From contig CM040453.1 of assembly GCA_022749755.1 (NCBI GenBank), positions 17,183,368 to 17,247,367 on the forward strand: a stretch of 64,000 nt of DNA, written 5' to 3'. The notes under the pieces are model-generated. The model was not told the origin of the DNA and ran no database searches. It worked only from the letters and a program-made list of their open reading frames with translations. Of this stretch, positions 49,258 through 61,703 are shown piece after piece. The translations under genes were made by a program, and so were the position numbers. Positions within the stretch are counted from its first letter, which is position 1; every line of letters starts with the position of its first letter. The DNA comes from Azadirachta indica. Taxonomy: Eukaryota > Streptophyta > Magnoliopsida > Sapindales > Meliaceae.

Positions 49258-49704
49258 CATATATATTACAGCAAATTATAAGAAAGTACAAAATGCCAAG
49301 ATTCGTGAGGTAGGTGACAATTGACCACTTCTCATGACTACATGTTCTACAGTACCTAATGCAGCATTAACCAATCACTAATTTACTTTCAATCCAGATT
49401 ATCTTATCGGATATTAGCTGTAGATATGTCCTTACTAATTAATTATATCTATCTAATTAAACAATGCATAATTTTCGTCATCAACCATTCTACAGTACAG
49501 TGAGCTCTCTATTATTATTCATATTAAATCCAGCATGAATAGAAATTTAAACTTGTAATATGAGTGGGATATCATTTCCCATCTGCTAGCGTTCTAGGTT
49601 AGACGAATAATCTTGGAGGAATCTACCACAAAAACAATATAGAATACATATACATGGCTATTTTATGAAAACTCAACGGGACGCATTAAATTAAAGTTCA
49701 TAAT

Positions 49705-52089
49705 ATGGAAAGTACGAGCGGAGTGTGGGTGGCTTTGTTTCTTAGAGGGCTGCCGATACTGGGGTGTCTATTGTGGTAGTGGAATGAGATATGGTATGCA
49801 CTTCCTCTCAAATTTCGATATTCCGGCACCGGAACCAGGCTGCCTCCTGGTCATATGGGTTTTCCCTTTTCCAGAGAGATGATTACGTTTCTGTGGTACT
49901 TCAAAGTTCTTCGCCGCCCCAGATGAATTGATCATTTCTAAGAGACGAAAGTAGGACATCTTTCCCATATATAGTTATATCTGATAGGATACAACTTGGA
50001 AATGATTTTGAGTAAATACACAGGTATAGATAATTTAAAGGCAACCACCTTGGCCTACCCATGAATTGGAATATTTCAAACAAAATTATTTTGATGATGA
50101 TGATCAGGTACGGTGACGGAGTAGGATTGTACAAAACCCACCTCCTCGGATCACCGTCTATAATAGCATGTTTCCCTGCGATCAACAAATTTGTGTTTCG
50201 GCCCGATGATGTCTTCTTCCTTGAATGGCCTAACGTTGATCTGGTGGGGCAGACTTCTCTTGTAGCAGCAGTTCATGGAGAAGCACATATCAGGCTCAAA
50301 AATTTTGTTTCCAATGCGCTTAATCGACCAGATGCTATTAGGCGCAGTACAGCTGCTGTGCAACCCCGCATTGTTTCTGCACTCCAGTCTTGGGCCCAGA
50401 AGGGTAGAGTCAAAAGTGTATGACGAAGCAAAGAAGTTAAAAGATGCAACAAAATCATTCAATAAGAGATAGATTTAGTACCTCCGAGTCTATTAATGAT
50501 ATGATTTTGATTCCATACCTTATGCTTACAGGTGACGTTCGAGAACAACGGTAAAATTATTCGCAAGCTTTGAACCGGGGCCAATGTTAGTTACCATGGA
50601 TAAATTGTTTAATGGGTTGGTTCAAGGAATTAGAGCTCAGCCGTCCAACTTTCCAGGAACTGCATTTCTTCGTGCTATTTAGGTCAGATTACTTGCATTC
50701 TCCATATATGGAACCTTTAAAAATATTGCGCGGTGACAGATTTGAATGAGCGTTTGGTTAGAATGAGCAGTCGCTATTAACAATTGGTGCAAAATTTAAG
50801 CAGGGGCTATTTCTGCAATGGTATATAATAGAGATGTTCATGTGTATAAATGGCAGTGTAGAAAGAAGCTTGAGGCAATATTTAGAGTGCAGCTGGAAAA
50901 GAAGAAAATCAAAATGGAGCAGAGAAGTCAAATGATTTAATGGATGGACTGATGCAGATTGAAGATGATGAGGAAAAAAAAAAAAATTAAGTGATCAAGA
51001 CGTTTCAGGCAACATTGTCGGCCTTGTTATTGCTGGATATCAATCTACTTCTCTTCCTTCGATGTGGGCTCTTTATTTTCTTGCAAAGTTCCCTGATGTC
51101 CTTGAAAAGCTACGGTATAATCATATGTTATTCTATAGAGAAAGGACCAAGGGCTAAATTTACTGTTCTGTGACCTGAGTTCCTTAATTCTGAGGAAATT
51201 GCAGGAAGAGAACGTGGCTATAAAAAGGAGCAAGAAAGGAGATTTCCTTGGGAGTGAAGATGTTTCAAAAATGAAATACACGAACGAGGTGTATAGCTAT
51301 CAAATTGGCAGTATTACAATTAATACAGAGATTTTCCGATTAGTGTTAGGAAATTAGCCTCATGCTTCATATAGACTAACAAATGATCATCATTACAGGT
51401 GGTGGAAGAAACAACAAGAATGGCTAACGTTTCAGCGATCATTTTCCGATTGCCTACCAGGGAAGTAGAATTTGAAGGTACAAAGTTATCTATTAACTCA
51501 AGAAAGGTTACAATGATGACAATTGTTAGTTCATTATCGCTTTCAACTGATGAACAGACTGTCATGAAACTATTTGATTACTTATGCAGGTTATAAGATA
51601 CGAAAGGGATGGAAAGTAATTCTCTTGCTAAGATACCTCCACACAAATCCAGAGAACTTTGATGATCCAATGTGCTGTAATCCTGACAGATGGAATGTAA
51701 GTCCACGTTGATTTCCATATCGTTTTTAATCATGCTGCTTTCTATGTAAAACTAACGCGTCTAGATCATTTACTATTTTATATATATTATACAGAAACCA
51801 GCAAGGTCAGATACATACCAGGTTTTTTGGTGGTGGATCAAGAATTTGTGCTGGAAACATGCTTGCTCGATTACAAATTGCACTCTTTCTTCACCATTTT
51901 CCTGTAGGATACAAGTAAAGCAAACCTATCAAAGTCTTTTTAACTTTGAGCCAACGCAGATACAGACGTTTTGTCATATAATTTTCATGGAATTGCAGGT
52001 GGGAACTTCTCAATCCGGATGCAGATAAGAATAATCTTCCATATCCAATACCGGTTGATGGTGTTGAAATCAAGAAAAATGAAATATAA
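49705..52089 (+). pseudogene. CYP88-like cytochrome P450 pseudogene, copy B
   Basis: ATG at 49705 opens a membrane-anchor segment (GVWVALFLRGLPILGCLLW) that runs into TAG where copy A has TGG. Exon 1 goes on with LPPGHMGFPFSREMITFLWY, absent from copy A, up to a stop near 49930. After an intron-like gap come GDGVGLYKTHLLGSPSIIAC (from 50107), FLEWPNVDLVGQTSLVA, the I-helix IAGYQSTSL (about 51028-51055), the K-helix EETTR (about 51405), FDDPMC-like and NPDRW (51690). The heme motif FGGGSRICAGN (about 51824-51858) is complete, including the Cys ligand, but sits in a different frame from the codons before it. The final stop is TAA 52087-52089. Clan-85 family, CYP88-like; several stops and shifts make it non-functional. 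Confidence 0.85.
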
Positions 52090-53350
52090 ATATACCGCTC
52101 CTACTTAATTGCTCTACTTAATAAAAAATGTAGCTAGCTTGTCCTTGTGTTGTAATCTCAAACATCCTTTAAATAAGAGTTTACAGTGTAATATCAATGA
52201 AATTTCCAAGTACCTGCATTATATGTAAGCTGTCATAAAAAGTGGGCATGCACTAGTATTTTTCTTGTATGACGTCTGTATATTATGTTCTACGTGTTAC
52301 ATTGCCATCTATTTACCGCATTGCAATTTCTAATCACTATGTTTGAGACCATATAAGGGGCCGCAGAGCAACTACAATTTGCTTTGAAATATAGGCTGTA
52401 GCATTCACAGCAGCAGAATCCACCTAATCATGATTCTGATTCTGAATTTGAGTTCGTTTCATGCATTAAGTCTATATGTAGTAACAATTTGTCTTTTTAG
52501 GCGGGAATAATTCGTAATTTATTTGTTATTTGTTTAGTCTATTCTTTAGTTTTATAATTTTTATCATTTGACTTTATACTAGTTTTAAAACAATTAATAA
52601 TTAATTCTTTATGAAAAGTTGATTGTTCAATTATTATGTATAAAAGCAAAATATTAATTGATTCAATTAAGTTGAAAAAGAAAAAAAGCCTAACTCGTCA
52701 TTTCAATTTCAAACCGGAAAATGCCCATGCTACTATTATGCTGGCACTTGAATCAATTAACTCTTTGGCTTCATCAGTTGATGAAGAGTTCTTTTACTTT
52801 ACAATTAGTAATATTATAGTTTCAGCTGACAAGGTATTTAAATGTAAGCAAATCGAGTAATTTCACAGTGGAAATCAATGATATAAAAGTAGTATATTTA
52901 ACGAAAATTTTCACAGGTCTTTTGAGTCGCAGGTAATGAAGTCCTCCGACTGCACCTCCTTTATCTCGTTTTCAGCTAAACTGGTTGCTTGCAATGAAAC
53001 TGAAGTATACGAAGTTTACAGCTCCCAGACCCGAAATGACGTAGTAGTCTAGCATATTCTTGTTCAGGTCGTGACCTCCCAAGTCCAACCATGGTGTTTT
53101 CCATTTCGGGAAATTGCCCTTGACCCTCCTCAGGTTTAGTCGAATTCAGCACTACCTCCCTAAGGTTTAAAAAATGAGGAGCTGTTAGTTGTATTGGTGT
53201 AAAAATTTATTTTGCAAGGGTAAAATTGTATTTTAACACAATAAAATATAAACCAAAATAAAAGATAAATTATTTATTTATTCTGACCCGTGTTAATTAA
53301 TTACTTTTTTCTATTTTTTTCTTTTCTCTCTTTGTTTTCTTTACAGTCTT
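52090..53350. other. 3' flank of the P450 pseudogene (duplicated)
   Basis: No gene. Matches copy A at 30020-30830 and 34700-35190. It includes a block starting gggaaattgccc (53107) that looks like part of a dispersed plant repeat but is explained here by the segmental duplication. Confidence 0.6.
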
Positions 53351-53355
53351 CTTCT

Positions 53356-54421
53356 TATTGGCACACAAGCTTTTTATCTTCTTCAAGGATTGATTTTACA
53401 AACCTCGAAATTTCACACAACAAAAATAATTTTATTGATAAAACAATTAACACTCAAAATACTTACTTAAACATAGACGCAGACTCATTGGAGTCTTTTC
53501 TCTCTTACTATTACTCTATTTCTCTCTCTCTCATTCTAATTTATGAACTAATCAATAGAGATGACTGTGGGGTAGAGTAGGGATGGAAAGACCTTTCTTG
53601 TTTCTCATCCCGTTTTAATTTTAATTTTCATTCTTCACCTCATTTTTCAATAAAATATAATGCAATAAGGATGGAGAATCTCCACATGAGGAGTAGATTT
53701 TCCATCCCCACTTATTTTCCCCACTTTAGTATTTATTTATACTAAATGCTAACTTAAAATTTTATTAATATGTTATAGTGTTATTTATATATGATAATTA
53801 TATTAAAAATATAAACTTCAATACTTGATAGGATAAAAATTATAAAGTGTAATTTTTTAATTAAACATTATTTGCATATATATATTTTTGTTTTAAAATA
53901 AAATATTATAATATTTTATTTTATATATATATGGGAATGGGGAAAGAATTGGATGGAGAGTACTAAATCATTCGTTACCCTATTAATAATATGAGAATTA
54001 ATCTCTCCCCATTTCCTACCCCATTAATCATTATAGCAACCTAATTTTACCCATTTGGAGCGAATTTCCATGGAAATCCAAAACTCATAGGAAATTTTGC
54101 CATCTCTACTAATCATCCCTTTATATGGATATGATTAGTTGATTTACAATCCAATTTGGTTTGCTAAGTTTGAATATTTCTTCCTTCCCAGCTGGTCATC
54201 AACACGGCTAAGAAATTGTAATTAACAAGGCTAAGCAAATCATCAACGCGCCCAAGCAATTGTAACTATACCCAAGTGACTTAAACTTTTTCTCATTTGA
54301 CAATTTTCATCTAGTCTCTTCCAGAATTTTCTATTCTAGAAATTTCATCAATCCTTATAACTTCTTCAATTAAGTCCATCTAGAATTTCTTTATTCTTAA
54401 GCTTGGTTTATATTTCCAACA
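53356..54421 (-). repeat. 3' LTR of the outer Copia, containing a MITE
   Basis: It runs from tattggcaca to ttccaaca. About 535 bases remain without the MITE at 53578-54108. The segment from gtgacttaaac to ccaaca (54277-54421) matches 63407-63552 closely. The purine tract (minus strand AAAGGAGGG) is at 54422-54430. Confidence 0.8.
53578..54108. mobile_element. hAT-type MITE in the LTR of the outer Copia
   Basis: 531 bases from tagggatgga (53578) to ttgccatctcta (54108), the inverted repeat of hAT elements. Inside, aaggatggagaatc and gggaatggggaaag resemble the subterminal region of the hAT at 35766 (ggggatggagaattcc). The 8-base target duplication is not conserved (gggtagag, ctaatcat), so the ends may be shifted or mutated. 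No coding capacity. Confidence 0.65.
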
Positions 54422-54499
54422 CCCTCCTTTAAACGAAGTTTGCCAAGTTAATTAATCCTAGCATCTTCTTTGCTTGAAAAACAAATCTGGTTTAAGACC

Positions 54500-55501
54500 T
54501 TTTGTGAAAATGTCTTCTATTTGATCTTTAATTGTACAATACTCAACTATTATCTTTTTGTCTTTTACCAAATCTCGAATATATTAATGTTTAATGTCGA
54601 TGTACTTTCTACAACCAAGGAAGACTAGATTTTTTGTGAAGGCAATTATTGATTTGTTGTCGTAGAACGTTTTTGTAGGACCCTCTTGTTGATGTTGCAA
54701 TTCAGTAAGCATTCTTTGTAACCAAACTGCTTGTGTTGCACAACCTATTGCGGGTATATATTCTGCTTTTGTTGTTAAAAGAGCAACAACTTATTGTTTC
54801 TTGAATGACCAAGAGAATACTCCAGAACCAAGATGACAAACATAAACTAAAGTGCTTTTTCATTTTTCGGTGTCACCTGCCTAATTACTGTCTGTGTATC
54901 CAACCAACTTTACATTGTTAGTATTTGAATAACATATGCCATCATCTAGTGTACCTTTAACATATCTCAAAATTCGCTTTGCAGCTTGCCAATGCGATTG
55001 TGGCAAAGAGTCCATAAATCTGCTCACAATTCCAACTCCATAAACAATGTTAGGTCTAGTCACTGTCAGATATCTTAAACTTCCAACTAGTCTTCTAAAA
55101 TTAGTTGCATCAACTAGTTCGCCGCTTCGTCTTTCACAAGATTCTATTCTTCAACTCGTGTTAATATTGGTATGCACGCTTCCATCTTGAATTTCTTCAA
55201 AATATCTCCAGCATATTTATTTTGTGAGATAAAATATTCCCCTTTTTTTTGGGCTTTACTTTAATGCCTAAGAAGTAAAACATGCATTAAGCCCATTTTT
55301 GTCATCTCAAGTTGAGATATCACGACCTCCCTGAAGTTGGCCAATAATTTTGAATTATTGCCAAAAATTAGATCATCCACGTACAAACAGACAATAATTA
55401 TATCTCCACTCATATCAATTTTGACACACAAGTCATGCTTGTATGAACGTCTATAAAAGCCTTTGTTAACAAAGTATATGTTAATAAAAGTGTACCATGC
55501 T
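54500..55501 (-). pseudogene. Outer Copia: RNase H and C-terminal reverse transcriptase
   Basis: The minus strand carries LVGYTDSN and RFMDSLPQSHWQAAKRILRY (54881-55063), the typical start of Copia RNase H, and the TRPNIVYGV motif. Below it, to 54500, are the distal RNase H parts with stops. Above, 55200-55501 holds the C-terminal half of the reverse transcriptase up to the KQ-P-AWY motif, where the inner Copia begins. The matching N-terminal half is at 60987 onward. Confidence 0.8.
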
Positions 55502-55506
55502 CAAGG

Positions 55507-56272
55507 TGTTGGGATAAACTAATATAAATCAATTTGTGGAAGCACAATAATTACCTTATCCTCACTTGCGTAAACCTAATAGAAAACAAACAAATAGAGC
55601 AACAATTTTTGGGCACAAAATTAATTTTTGGACAGTAATCACATCATAAACAAAACAACCATATCACAATCAGTTTTAACGTGGAAAACCTCCCAACGTG
55701 AGGAGTAAAAACCATAAGACCGTAGTCTACCCAAAAAACTCTACTATAATCAAATAATGGGAATACACAATTTCTCTTTACTTAAAATTAGAGGTACATA
55801 TCTACAATATTCTCAAGATCACACAATCTTGACAAACAATCAAGTTTTACAAAGAAATTAGAGAGAGTTCAAGAAAAATATCACCAAAATGGTAGTCTAA
55901 CTTCCAACACAAAATCTGAAGAAAGGGAGCTCCAAATCCGATCTCCACCGTTCAGAATTTAGTCCTTTAAGTTAGGAAGCTGTTGGTAAAATTTCAGCTC
56001 AATCGAACTACGAATCGACCTCTGATCAGCCACTTGATCAAAACTGTTTTGAGTTTATTATTCTGTCTCTCTCTTGTAAACAGTACTCGCTCTCTCTAAA
56101 TAATAAATAGTACCCACCTCTCTTATTAACACACACATATATATTGTAACAAAAAATTAAATACTAAACTCTACTTAAGAAAAGACCAAAATGTCCTTGA
56201 ATTAATTGGGCTTAGTTACTATTAAAAGAAAAATTTGGGCCATCTCCAAATAGGAGGAAACCCAACCTAATA
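55507..56272 (-). repeat. 3' LTR of the inner Copia
   Basis: 766 bases matching 60213-60981 throughout. Differences are frequent, by eye roughly one per ten bases, so the insertion is not recent. It includes the acgtggaaaacctcc block and CT-rich tctctctcttg runs. Confidence 0.93.
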
Positions 56273-56479
56273 AATCTCCCCTTTTTCGACTATATAGAGG
56301 GACTTACTAACCCAACAATGGAACAACAAACTTCAAGCTTTTCACTCGGAAGAGTCTTGGTTAACATATCAGAGGTATTGTGATCTGTGTGAATCTTTTC
56401 AAGCTCAAACATATTATCATTAAGTGCATCTCTCAACTAATAATATTTCGCATCAATATGTTTTAATTTTGCATGAAAA

Positions 56480-57880
56480 GAGGAATTCTTACTCAAGTGA
56501 ATTGCACTCTGATTATCACAAAATACCACGTATCGTTGTTGCTTGAAATCAAGTTGCTATAAGAATCTCTTCATTCACAACAATTCTTTGTATGCTTCAG
56601 TTGTTGCAATGAATTTTGCCTCTGTAATAGAAAGTACAACACATTTTTGTAGCCCTGATTGCCATGATACAGCTCCACCTGAAAGTGTCATCAAGTAGCG
56701 CATAGTAAACTTTTGAGTATTAACATTTCTAGCCATATCTGAATATATATAGCCAACTAACACAGGTTCTCCACTTCCAAATGTGAGTTTGAAATCAGAA
56801 ATACCTCAAAAATATCTCATAATCCACTTCACTGCATTCCAATGCTCTCTTCCTGGATTGGATAAAAATTTACTAACAACACTGACTGCATGAGCTATAT
56901 CTGGTCTTGTGCATACCATCACATACATCAAGCTTCTGATTGTTGAAGCATAAGGAACTCTTTCCATGTCTTATTTCTCTTTATCTGTTGCAGGGGATTA
57001 TTTGGTACTTAACTTAAAGTGTGTAGCAAGAGAAGTGCTAACCACTTTAGCGTTGCTCATATGAAACCTTTCAAGTACCTTTTCAATGTAATGCTCTTAT
57101 GATATACACAACTTCTTAGCTGCTCTATCTCAATAAATTCGGATGCCAAGGATTTGTTTTGCTGGCCCTAAATCCTTCATAGCAAAAGATTTGCTTAACT
57201 GCTTTTTTAACCTATCAATTCTAGAAGCATTCCTGCCAACAATCAACATGTCATCAACATAAAGCAATAATATGATAAAATCATCATAAAAAAAAATTTT
57301 TGCATAAAAACACAATGGTCAGAAGAAGTTTTTCCGGTAGCCTTGCTTCCCCATAACTGATTCAAACTTCTTATACCACTGTCTTGGTGCTTGTTTCAAG
57401 TCATAGAGACTTTTCTTCAGCTTGCACATATAGTCTTCTTTTCCTTTTATTCTGAAACCCTCTGACTACTCCATATAAATTTCTTTATCTAAGTCTCCAT
57501 GTAGAAAAGCAGTCTTTACATCCATTTACTCAACCTCCAAGTCAAGACTAGCCGCTATGCCCAATATCACACAAATGGATGACATCTTGACAACTGGAGA
57601 GAAGATTTCATCAAAGTCAACATCTTTCCTTTGGCTAAATCCCTTGACAACCAATCTGGCTTTGTATCGTGGCTGCTAGGTATGTTTTTCCTGTTTCAAT
57701 CTGTACACCCATTTGTTTTTCAAAGCTCTTTTACTCTTAGGTAACTTTACCAACTCAAATGTGTGATTTCCATACAATGACTTCATCTTGTCTTGCATGG
57801 CATCAATCCACTCTTTCTTGTGTTCACTTTCCACTGCTTTTGCATAGCATTCAGGTTCTCCCCCATCAGTTAGTAACACA
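56480..57880 (-). pseudogene. Inner Copia: reverse transcriptase and RNase H
   Basis: Reverse transcriptase begins around 57676-57879 (KKEWIDAMQDKMKSLYGNHT; NKWVYRLKQ). The catalytic YVDD box is intact in LLLYVDDMLIVG (57130-57315), followed by FAMKDLGPAKQILGIRI. RNase H follows at 56575-56763 (LVGYIYSDMARN, then TLSGGAVSWQSGLQKCV and STTEAKF-like). Stops and shifts separate these blocks, for example TAG near 57660 and the gap between 57130 and 56763. Confidence 0.88.
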
Positions 57881-58041
57881 TACTCACTCGTAGGATACCG
57901 TGTGGAGGGCTATCGGTTTCTGGTAGATCTTCTAAGTAGAGCATCTAGTGAAGCCTCTGAAGTAGATGACTGATCTTGAACATCATCATCAACCTCAACC
58001 TGTGTATGAGTCTAAATATCACCTGTATCATACTGGTCATC

Positions 58042-59400
58042 CTAGACTTCATTTGTAAGCTGTGCTGGAACATGTGTAGGAAGAATTGGATCCAAGTCTA
58101 TCAACGTATCACTATACTGAGGCATTGCTTCTTTTGACTTCTTAATATCCTGTATAGTTTTTTCTTCCATAAACACAGCATCCCAACTTTTTACAAATTT
58201 CTTTTGCACTGAATCATAAAACCTGTAGCCAAACTCATCTTGACCATAGCTGAGAAATACAAACTGTCTTATCTTAACATCAAGTTTAGACCTTTCATCT
58301 TTAGGAATATGCACAAATGCTTTACATCTAAAGACACGCAAATAATCATAAGCAACATCCCTTTCTGGCCAAACTTGATCTAGAACATCAAAGTTTAAAG
58401 GAACACACAGTGTGAAATTCAACACATGTACAACTGTATTCAAAACCTTTCCCCAAAAAGATATTGGCAATTGTGCTTGTGAAAGCAAACATCTCACTCT
58501 TTCAACTAGTGTTTTATTTATCCTCTCAACTAGCCCATTTAACTGAGAAGTCTTCGGAGGTGTCTTTTGATGACGAATTCCTAATTGTCTGCAATACTCA
58601 TCAAATGGTTCAAAATACTTACCCCCATTATCAGTTCTGATGCACTTCAACTTCTTCCCAGTCTATCTCTCAACTGAGGCCTGAAACTATTTGAACACAT
58701 CTACTACTTGATCCTTTGTCTTCAATGTATAAACTCACAACTTTCTTGAGTGATCATCTATAAAAGTCACAAAATAGAGAGCACTACTAAGTGTTTTTGT
58801 TTTCGTAGGGCCACAAACATCAGAGTGTATTAGTTCAAGTATACCTGATTTTCTTGAAGGTGGAGATGTCTTGAAGATAGTCTTAGTTTGCTTCCCTATT
58901 AAGTAATGAACACACTTCTTTAAAGACTCATTTTTTAACCTAGAAAGCATATTCTTCTTGGCTAAAATATTCAAGCCCTTCTCACTCATATGACCAAGTC
59001 TTCTATGCCATAACTCAATTGTATCTTCATTTTTCACTGTATTGATACTGCTATCTGCAATCTTTGCTTGAATAAAGTACATTGAAAAACATTTCCTTCC
59101 TCAGGCCACAACCATGGAACCTTTATTGAGCTTCCATTTACCACCACTAAAATTGCTGGAGAAACCCTCATCATCAAGTTTACCTACAGAAATAAGTTGA
59201 AACGAATATCAAAAATATGTTTGACATTTTTCAGCAGTAACATCGTGTCATTATTAGTCTCCAAGCACACATCTCTCATGCCTATGTCCTTAGCTAAGCC
59301 ATTATTTCCCATCTTAACATCTCTAAAATCACTGGATATATAAGATGTAAAAAATTCCCTTCGTGATGTAGCATTAATGGAGGCACCACTATCAATTACC
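58042..59400 (-). pseudogene. Inner Copia: protease and integrase
   Basis: The protease active site IDSGASINAT is encoded near 59370-59400. The zinc-binding N-terminus of integrase and the GAG-pre domain lie at 58735-59082 (ELWHRRLGHMSEKGLNILAK; HSDVCGP; FVTFIDDHSRKL, with the first catalytic Asp). A stop region near 58660-58735 follows. The second part (58042-58650) is a 202-codon open frame starting CIRTDNGGKYFEPFDEYCRQ (second Asp) with the catalytic Glu in NGLVERINKT, then the C-terminal region. All three D,D-35-E residues are visible, but the frame is broken. Confidence 0.88.
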
Positions 59401-59548
59401 AGTTGGTCTCATGGCACACAAGGTTGACAACATCATCATCACACATAATAAGAAAGTCATCTATAACAATAGCAACTCTGTCATCATCACTGTTGTCATC
59501 ATTTTTCTTTTCCTTTCTTTTATCCTTCTTGTTGTCTCGCTTGAACTG

Positions 59549-60165
59549 TCAACAATACTTCTTTATATGCCCCTTCAAACCACAATGATAGCATTCAACA
59601 TTGGCAAACTTGTTGGTCTTACTTTTACTTTTATCTCTGCTCTTCGAACCTCTACTCTTACTCCTTCTCCTTTTATCTATGACTAAGATATCTGACTGTG
59701 AAGAACCCTGTAACTTTCTTCTATCCTCTTCATGCAGAATACTATTCTTAGCCAATTCCATGGTGATAATACCACCAGGTCCTGAGTTAGATAATGACAT
59801 TCTAAATGTCTCCCATGAGTCCAGTAATGTGCCTAAAAGCCATAATCCTTGTACTCCATCTTCAAATTTGATGTTCATTCCAGCCAACTGATTAATGATT
59901 CCTTGAAATGCATTCAAGTAATTTGTCATAGGTTTTCCATCTCGATATTTCAAGTTTATCATCTGCTTTATCAAAAATAGTTTGTTGTTCCCAGTTTTTC
60001 TGGCATATAACTCTTCAAGCTTATTCCATAAAGAACTTGTATCTATTTCTCAAACACGACTAAATAATAATCTTTCACATATAAAAGATCTTCTATCTTT
60101 CCCTTCCATAAATGATAATTTATACTATTCAAATTAACCATTCTACTTGTATTAGCTTCCATCAT
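59549..60165 (-). pseudogene. Inner Copia: gag with zinc knuckle
   Basis: Near 60165 the minus strand reads [20 protein letters not shown], the typical Gag start (N-Y-x-x-W). From 59974 it is open down to 59549: NLKYRDGKPMTNYLNAFQGI, then the Arg/Lys/Ser-rich stretch and the zinc knuckle CYHCGLKGHIKKYC. A stop near 60050 interrupts the first third. Confidence 0.88.
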
Positions 60166-60197
60166 TCAACACAAGGCACAAAACAAATATAATCAAA

Positions 60198-60209
60198 GCT
60201 CTGATACCA
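60198..60209 (-). promoter_or_regulatory. Primer binding site of the inner Copia
   Basis: On the minus strand TGGTATCAGAGC, complementary to the 3' end of initiator methionine tRNA, three bases inside the 5' LTR. Intact, unlike the degenerate sites of the other elements in this window. Confidence 0.9.
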
Positions 60210-60212
60210 CTT

Positions 60213-60981
60213 TGTTGGGATAAACTGATATAAACCAATTTGCGGATGTACAATAATTACCTTATCTCCTCTTGCGTGAACCTAAAAGGAAACAAACAGA
60301 TATAGCAATAATCTTTGGGCACAAAATCAATTCTTGGACAGCAACCACATCATCAACAAAACAACCATAACACAATTAATTTTAACGTGGAAAACCTCCC
60401 CAATGTGAGGAGTAAAAATCACACGGAACGTAGTCTACCCAAAAAATTCCACTATAATCAAATAATGAGAATACACAAATTTTTCTCTAATTAGAACTAG
60501 AGGTACACATCCACAATATTCTCAAGATTACACAGTCTTGATAAACAATCAAGTTTTACAAAGAAATTAGAGAGGGTTCAAGAAAAACATCATCAAAATG
60601 GTGGCCTAATTTCTAACCACGAAATCTGGAGAAAGGGAGCTCCAAATCTAATCTTCACTATTCAAAATTTAGTCCTTTGAGTTAGGAAGCTGCTGGTAAA
60701 ATTTCAGCTCAATCAGACCACGAATCGACCTCCGATCAACCATTTGATCAAAACTATTCAGAGTTTACTATTCTGCCTCTCTCTTGAAAACAGTACCCGC
60801 CTCTCTCTAAATGATAAACAGTACCCATCGCTCTTCTTAACACACATATATATTGTAACAAAAAATTAAATACTAAACTGTACTTAAGAAATGATCAAAA
60901 TGTCCTCGAGTTAATTAGGCTTAGTTATTAGTGAAGAGAAAATTTGAGTCATCTCCAAATAGGAGAAAATCCAACCCAATA
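60213..60981 (-). repeat. 5' LTR of the inner Copia
   Basis: 769 bases; partner of 55507-56272. In the sense of the element it would hold the promoter. The border TGTTGGG is intact. Confidence 0.93.
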
Positions 60982-60986
60982 CAAAG

Positions 60987-61700
60987 CACTTGTTTCAGTC
61001 TGCCTTTTTCAACTTGCAGACTTTATTTTCTTCACCTTGTTTTAGATGACCCAGCGGTTGCTTAATAACCCGCCATTTAAGAAAGCTAACTTCACAACCA
61101 TTTGAAATATTTTCCAATGATTCTGAGTAGCAAGAGAAATAATCAAACGTATCATATCCAATTTAGCGACAAGAGCAAATACCTCAAAGTAATCAATCCC
61201 AAGTTTCTACTTATACCTTTTTGCAACCAATCGTGCCTTGAATTGTTCTATTTCTCTACTTGACTTGTGCTTTGTTTTGTAAACCCATTTCACACTAACT
61301 GGCATTTTTTACTTTTGGAAGAGTTGTTAGCTCCCACGTATTATTTTTCTCAATTGCTTGAATTTCTTCATTCATTGGTTTAATCCAATGATCATTACAG
61401 GCTACTTTCTCGTACTTCATTGGTTCAAAATATGCAAACAAAGCATAATGGGCAACATCTTCTTCACTTTCATCATCAAGATCATTATCTTTACTAACCT
61501 CATAATGTTATAGATAAGCAGAAGGATGCCATTCTCATTGCAGATATCTTGGAAGTGATGTGTAAGGAGCTGAATCAATTGGACTTGCAAGTGACGTTGG
61601 TTGTCCGTTATTTTGGCTGGTTGGTCCCACTTTATTATTTATAGCTACTGATGCTGGCAATAATATCTTTTCTTTTTTTGACCAATCCCATATTCCTTCT
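60987..61700 (-). pseudogene. Outer Copia: N-terminal reverse transcriptase
   Basis: The minus strand carries the beginning of the reverse transcriptase, with blocks matching VKWVYKTKHKSSREIEQ-type sequence near 61240-61290, up to the AWY junction at 60987. Several stops. Together with 54500-55501 it forms one reverse transcriptase cut by the inner element. Confidence 0.75.
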
Positions 61701-61703
61701 TCA

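Larger units (their letters stand above)
48002..49345. other. Intergenic DNA
   Basis: Contains an exon-like piece at 48389-48439 and a SINE relic at 49211-49257. Otherwise no supported feature. Confidence 0.4.
55507..60981 (-). mobile_element. Inner Ty1/Copia element, complete, nested in the outer reverse transcriptase
   Basis: 5475 bases with both LTRs. It starts TGTTGGG (55507) and ends CCCAATA (60981; final CA changed to TA). Target duplication caagg (55502-55506) and caaag (60982-60986), one mismatch. The primer site (minus strand TGGTATCAGAGC, 60198-60209) is a perfect match to the initiator-Met-tRNA type. The purine tract (minus strand AAAAAGGGGAGATT) is at 56273-56286. Domains from high to low coordinates: gag, zinc knuckle, protease, integrase, reverse transcriptase, RNase H. 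It is the best preserved element here, but several stops break the polyprotein. Confidence 0.95.

Noticed and set aside
59403..59891. Overlapping + strand frames rich in L and S
   Set aside because: Antisense of the inner Copia gag; the minus strand has the zinc knuckle.
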